This document shows, piece after piece, positions 31,925 through 34,493 of a stretch of 34,493 bases of DNA. The notes beneath the pieces are model-generated. The model worked only from the letters and a program-made list of their open reading frames with translations, made no database searches and was not told where the DNA came from. The stretch spans positions 1 through 34,493 of the forward strand of contig CAYXBQ010000028.1 of NCBI GenBank assembly GCA_964463375.1, written 5' to 3'. The translations under genes were made by a program, and so were the position numbers. The first letter of the stretch is position 1. The number at the start of each line of letters is the position of its first letter. The stretch comes from UMGS1696 sp964463375. Its GTDB lineage: Bacteria; Bacillota; Clostridia; Oscillospirales; CAG-272.

Positions 31925-32890
31925 TTACTTTGCCGCCTGGATCAGTGCGATCACGTCCAGAACGTCTTCCAGCTCCGTGGGCTTCATGATCTCCGGCTTC
32001 TTGCCAGCCTTTACGCAGTCGGCAAAATACCGCAGCTCGTTGAAATAGCCGTCGGACTGGGGAATGTAGTTGCCTTCCTCTACGCTGCTGTTCAGATCCA
32101 GGTATTCTGCACCCCAGGGATCTTCCTTGTAAATGCGCATCCGGCTGCCGTCGAATTCCAGCACAGCCTTTTCAAACTGCATCCGGAAGGTGGCACGGAA
32201 CTGCACCGGTGCATGGAACCAGGCAGATTCACAGGCGATGCGCACGTCCCCAAACTTATAGATGGTGTGCATATAATCCATACCGTGGAAGATGTGCTCC
32301 ACCTCCGGCTTGCCCATGGTGTATACTAAGAAGTCCAGGTCGTGGATGTGCAGATCGAAGGGCACCATGCCGGAACGAGCCGGGTCCTGCATCCAACCGT
32401 CCCAGCTGGATGTGGGGATACCGCCGATACGGGTCATGGTACCGGAAACCAGCTTTCCAAACCGACCGGTGTCCATGCAGTCCTTCAGGTACATATATTC
32501 CGGCCAGAACCGCAGCACGTGTGCCACCATAAAGTTCTTGCCCGCCTTTTCCGCAGCACCATACACTCTGGCAACGTCCGATTTGTGCAGCGAAATGGGC
32601 TTTTCCGTGATCACGTGGATGCCCTTTTCCAGTGCCTTCACAGCAAAGTCGGCGTGCATATAGGTGGGCAGGGTGATGTCCAGAATGTCGAAGGTCTCTT
32701 TGGACAGCATTTCATCAAAGTCTGTGTACTTCCGGGGCGCATTCTCGGTGAACTTACCGTCGAAGCGATCCATCATTTCCGGGCGAATGTCGCAAATGGC
32801 AACCAGCTCCACATCCTCCATAGAATGCCAGGCCGCGATATGCCCTGCACTGATCCCGCCGATGCCTACTTCTGCTACTCTTAATTTCAT
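31925..32890 (-). CDS. Gfo/Idh/MocA-family oxidoreductase
   Basis: A 321-residue NAD(P)-dependent dehydrogenase of the sugar/inositol type. The N-terminal Rossmann fold has GIGGIS (9-14) after the first strand and Asp/Arg in AICDIRPE at the second; EKP (96-98) in VITEKPISLHKSD is the family lysine region. The C-terminal beta-sheet domain carries FDLHIHDLDFLVY, where a catalytic His is expected. These enzymes oxidise or reduce cyclic polyols and sugars, or act in redox-type glycoside cleavage. Its position before GH13 and GH92 genes suggests carbohydrate catabolism. It has a perfect-consensus promoter and GAGGA ribosome site. Substrate not predictable. Confidence 0.93.
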   Translation of the reverse strand: MKLRVAEVGIGGISAGHIAAWHSMEDVELVAICDIRPEMMDRFDGKFTENAPRKYTDFDEMLSKETFDILDITLPTYMHADFAVKALEKGIHVITEKPISLHKSDVARVYGAAEKAGKNFMVAHVLRFWPEYMYLKDCMDTGRFGKLVSGTMTRIGGIPTSSWDGWMQDPARSGMVPFDLHIHDLDFLVYTMGKPEVEHIFHGMDYMHTIYKFGDVRIACESAWFHAPVQFRATFRMQFEKAVLEFDGSRMRIYKEDPWGAEYLDLNSSVEEGNYIPQSDGYFNELRYFADCVKAGKKPEIMKPTELEDVLDVIALIQAAK

Positions 32891-32931
32891 ATGTGTATCC
32901 TCACTTTCGCAACGAGTGCGTTTTTTCTTCT

Positions 32932-32960
32932 ATTATACAAACTTTGCGGCAGAATGTCAA
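32932..32960 (-). promoter_or_regulatory. Promoter of the oxidoreductase-glycosidase genes
   Basis: Minus-strand TTGACA (32955-32960), 17-bp spacer, TATAAT (32932-32937). The leader is about 35 nt and contains a small CGCA/TGCG stem. Confidence 0.85.
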
Positions 32961-32993
32961 GACATATGGCAAAAGATCACAGAAAACTCCGGC

Positions 32994-33659
32994 TTAGCGA
33001 TCCACCAGCGTCTCCAGCAGCGTTGGCAGCACGGCACACAGCCCATCCAGTCGATAGCCCAGTGTTCCATCCGGACCGGCGCAGGCACAAGCGTCTATAT
33101 GGATAAGAGCCTGCTCCACCGTATCCAGTGGCAGATGGGTCTGGTCGGCTATGTCTGCTGCGGAAATATAGCTATCCATATCCCCATGGGTCCGGTCAAA
33201 TACGGCGTACAGCACACGCAGGGTGGACAAGTCTGCGATGCTTTGGAGTCGTTCGGCTATGTGGTGGAGGGTGGACATAGGTGGCATTTCCCAGGTGGCG
33301 TGGTAGGACATATAGATCCCGGAACCGGCGTAGACAGCGGTGCCATCCGGTTCTGTTCGGGCAGACAATCCCCACTTGCGCGGCGTAGTCTCCCACCCAT
33401 GCCGTTCTTCCAGGGACCAGGGCACGTCCTCCCGATACCCATTGGTGCAAAGGCACTCGTGGAGTAGGATGGACAACCGAAAAGCGTCCCGCCAAAGCTG
33501 GTCTTCGGGAATGGTAGAAAAATGGGTACGAACCCGTTCGTACAGGTCGGTGTAATCGTCCTGCACTTCCCTGCCCATGAGGGTATCGATGCTGACGGCG
33601 AAAATATCGGCCAGTGTGGGCAGCAGGCTCACGTCCGGACAGCACTGTCCCGTTTCCCT
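32994..33659 (-). pseudogene. XRE-family transcriptional regulator, 5' end removed by element insertion
   Basis: In-frame translation from 33659 reads RETGQCCPDVSLLPTLADIFAVSIDTLMG, which matches the last helix of the XRE helix-turn-helix domain (normally ...KWExG...PD...LLPxLADIFxVSIDxLMG). The preceding four helices are missing; just upstream the frame meets a TAA. The remaining ~190 residues are an effector-type domain I do not recognise (HIAERLQSIADLSTLRVLYAVF, then ISAADIADQTHLPLDTVEQALIHID, which looks like a second winged helix). A GTG at 33632 could start a 212-residue remnant without the HTH, but no ribosome site is evident. A serine recombinase gene begins just beyond the break. Confidence 0.82.
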
Positions 33660-33660
33660 A
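33651..33660. other. Predicted attachment-site junction of an integrative element
   Basis: Regulator-type coding sequence ends abruptly here. Reading minus strand, AGG-GAA-ACG-GGA gives R-E-T-G where family members have W-E-x-G (TGG would need only one base change), so homology begins at GG of GGGAAACGG. Large serine recombinases cross over at a dinucleotide, often GA, and this core contains one. The other end of the element lies off the right edge. Confidence 0.6.
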
Positions 33661-33681
33661 AATTAAAGATATTGGTTATGT

Positions 33682-33715
33682 ATGAGTGCCTACGCCTACT
33701 TGCATAGGCACTCAT
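33682..33715. repeat. 11-bp perfect inverted repeat at the element end
   Basis: ATGAGTGCCTA (33682-33692) and TAGGCACTCAT (33705-33715) flank a 12-nt loop. It lies between the recombinase stop and the junction. It may terminate the recombinase transcript, though no T-run follows on the minus strand, or be a recombinase-binding arm of the attachment site. Confidence 0.65.
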
Positions 33716-33725
33716 ATTCGTTGTT

Positions 33726-34493
33726 TTACTCAATTTTGCCGATAAAGCGGTAGTAGATGTCAATATCCTGCTCACGCATACCGTCTACGGTGGTTGCTTC
33801 GTGAATGACGATTTTCTCAATCAGCGTATTCAGAAGCTCCGCTGTCAGTTCGGTGGGATTGGCGTACTGCTTGATAAGAGAAATCCAAGTCTCCGCATCG
33901 ACTGTTGTTTGTTTTTCAGATTCAAGCTCAGCAGACAGCCTTTCGATCTTCTCGACAAGCTCCTGCTGCTCGGTCTGGTATTTCTGAGACATCATGTTGA
34001 AGTTGTATTCCGTGATTCGACCATCCGACCAGTCCTCATACAGCTTTGCAAACTTGCGGTCAACCTCTGTTCTGCGCTTTTCTGCTCTTGTAAGCTCGGC
34101 ACTCTGTCTTTTGACAGCAGCGGCAAGCTCGTGTTCGCTGGCTTTCAGTATCCGATGCAGAAGCTCCTTTTCATCCAACTCAGCCTGCCTCGACAAATCC
34201 TGTATTCTGGATAGAACGTAGGTGCAGAGATAGTCATAGCGGATATAGTGTGCGGAGCAGACACCGCTGACCTTGCCAAGCTGTCTGTAAGAGGTACAGT
34301 TGAAATAGCTGTACGGTTTGCTGTTCTGCTTGTTTGTGCCGAAGCTCATTGACCATCCACAATCAGCGCAGCGGACAAGTCCTGCAAATATCTGTGTGGT
34401 AGCGTCCTTTTGCTGTCTGCGGCGGCTGGCGATCTGCGTTTGCACCTGTTCAAAGACTTCCTTGGAGATAATGGCTTCGTGGGTATTCTCCAC
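33726..34493 (-). CDS. Large serine recombinase, C-terminal part (runs off the window)
   Basis: The visible 255 residues are the C-terminal portion of a site-specific large serine recombinase; the catalytic resolvase domain lies off the right edge, and the first visible codon (GTG, Val) is internal. VENTHEAIISKEVFEQVQ belongs to the recombinase domain. The zinc beta-ribbon has CADC followed by two further Cys in NCTSYRQLGKVSGVC; a long coiled coil (about 120-200) and a DUF4368-like C-terminus (TELTAELLNTLIEKIVIHEA ... IDIYYRFIGKIE) complete it. These proteins integrate and excise phages and conjugative or mobilisable transposons at short att sites. The stop is about 65 bp from the junction with the broken XRE gene. 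Confidence 0.93.
   Translation of the reverse strand: MENTHEAIISKEVFEQVQTQIASRRRQQKDATTQIFAGLVRCADCGWSMSFGTNKQNSKPYSYFNCTSYRQLGKVSGVCSAHYIRYDYLCTYVLSRIQDLSRQAELDEKELLHRILKASEHELAAAVKRQSAELTRAEKRRTEVDRKFAKLYEDWSDGRITEYNFNMMSQKYQTEQQELVEKIERLSAELESEKQTTVDAETWISLIKQYANPTELTAELLNTLIEKIVIHEATTVDGMREQDIDIYYRFIGKIE

Larger units (their letters stand above)
33660..34493. mobile_element. End of an integrative element (serine-recombinase type), truncated by the window
   Basis: It consists of the ~65 bp between the junction and the recombinase stop, with an 11-bp inverted repeat, and the recombinase gene itself. Having the recombinase at one extreme end, facing inward from the junction, is the normal layout for elements of the TndX/TnpX or phage type. 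Base use is more A/T-rich than in the flanking genes. Cargo is not visible. Confidence 0.75.

Overview
The window reads as a chromosomal segment of an anaerobic, Gram-positive gut-type clostridium, probably Oscillospiraceae/Ruminococcaceae. This is an inference from content, not a database match. Supporting signs are a T-box leader, an S-layer-homology surface protein, a BlaI/M56 pair, FtsEX with coiled-coil LytM peptidases, an indolepyruvate:ferredoxin oxidoreductase, strong GGAGG-type ribosome sites, and many near-consensus sigma-A promoters with exactly 17-bp spacers. No rRNA, tRNA or CRISPR repeat array was seen.

Left edge (1-3.7 kb, minus strand): cas3 of a type I (I-C-like) CRISPR system whose remaining genes would lie off the left edge; its C-terminus looks frameshifted. 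A strong hairpin separates it from a two-gene operon of an unrecognised conserved protein and a GNAT acetyltransferase. 3.8-8 kb (plus strand): an autoregulated-looking marR gene translationally coupled to the two halves of a heterodimeric ABC exporter with one degenerate ATP site. 8-9.95 kb (minus): a BlaI-type repressor and M56 (BlaR1-like) membrane protease with three operator copies but no beta-lactamase nearby. 10-11.8 kb (minus): a nucleotidyltransferase of the aminoglycoside-adenylyltransferase type followed by two Nudix hydrolases. 11.8-14.45 kb (minus): an 858-residue secreted beta-helix/InlB-repeat/SLH surface protein.

14.5-23.3 kb (minus): a housekeeping and cell-wall block read as PucR/CdaR-type regulator, ftsE, ftsX, two tandem coiled-coil LytM (M23) peptidases, a CtpA-type S41 protease, greA and lysS, closed by a terminator. 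FtsEX next to two secreted peptidoglycan hydrolases suggests transmembrane control of wall hydrolysis. 23.5-24.2 kb: trmO (tRNA A37 modification), divergent from the next block.

24.3-28.5 kb (plus): iorA-iorB followed by a separate promoter, a complete T-box riboswitch with an apparent UGG (Trp) specifier, and a phenylacetate-CoA-ligase-family gene. Tryptophan-starvation control of an arylacetate-CoA ligase beside indolepyruvate oxidoreductase suggests that indoleacetate is salvaged to tryptophan via indoleacetyl-CoA and indolepyruvate. This is the most interesting hypothesis in the window.

28.5-32.96 kb (minus): Gfo/Idh/MocA oxidoreductase, GH13 alpha-amylase-family enzyme and a C-terminally short GH92 mannosidase, all without signal peptides, so probably intracellular glycan use. 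Right edge (33-34.5 kb): an XRE-family regulator gene that has lost its HTH-coding 5' part at a sharp junction near 33,658, followed by the C-terminal part of a large serine recombinase. This is read as one end of an integrative element that inserted into the regulator and continues off the right edge.
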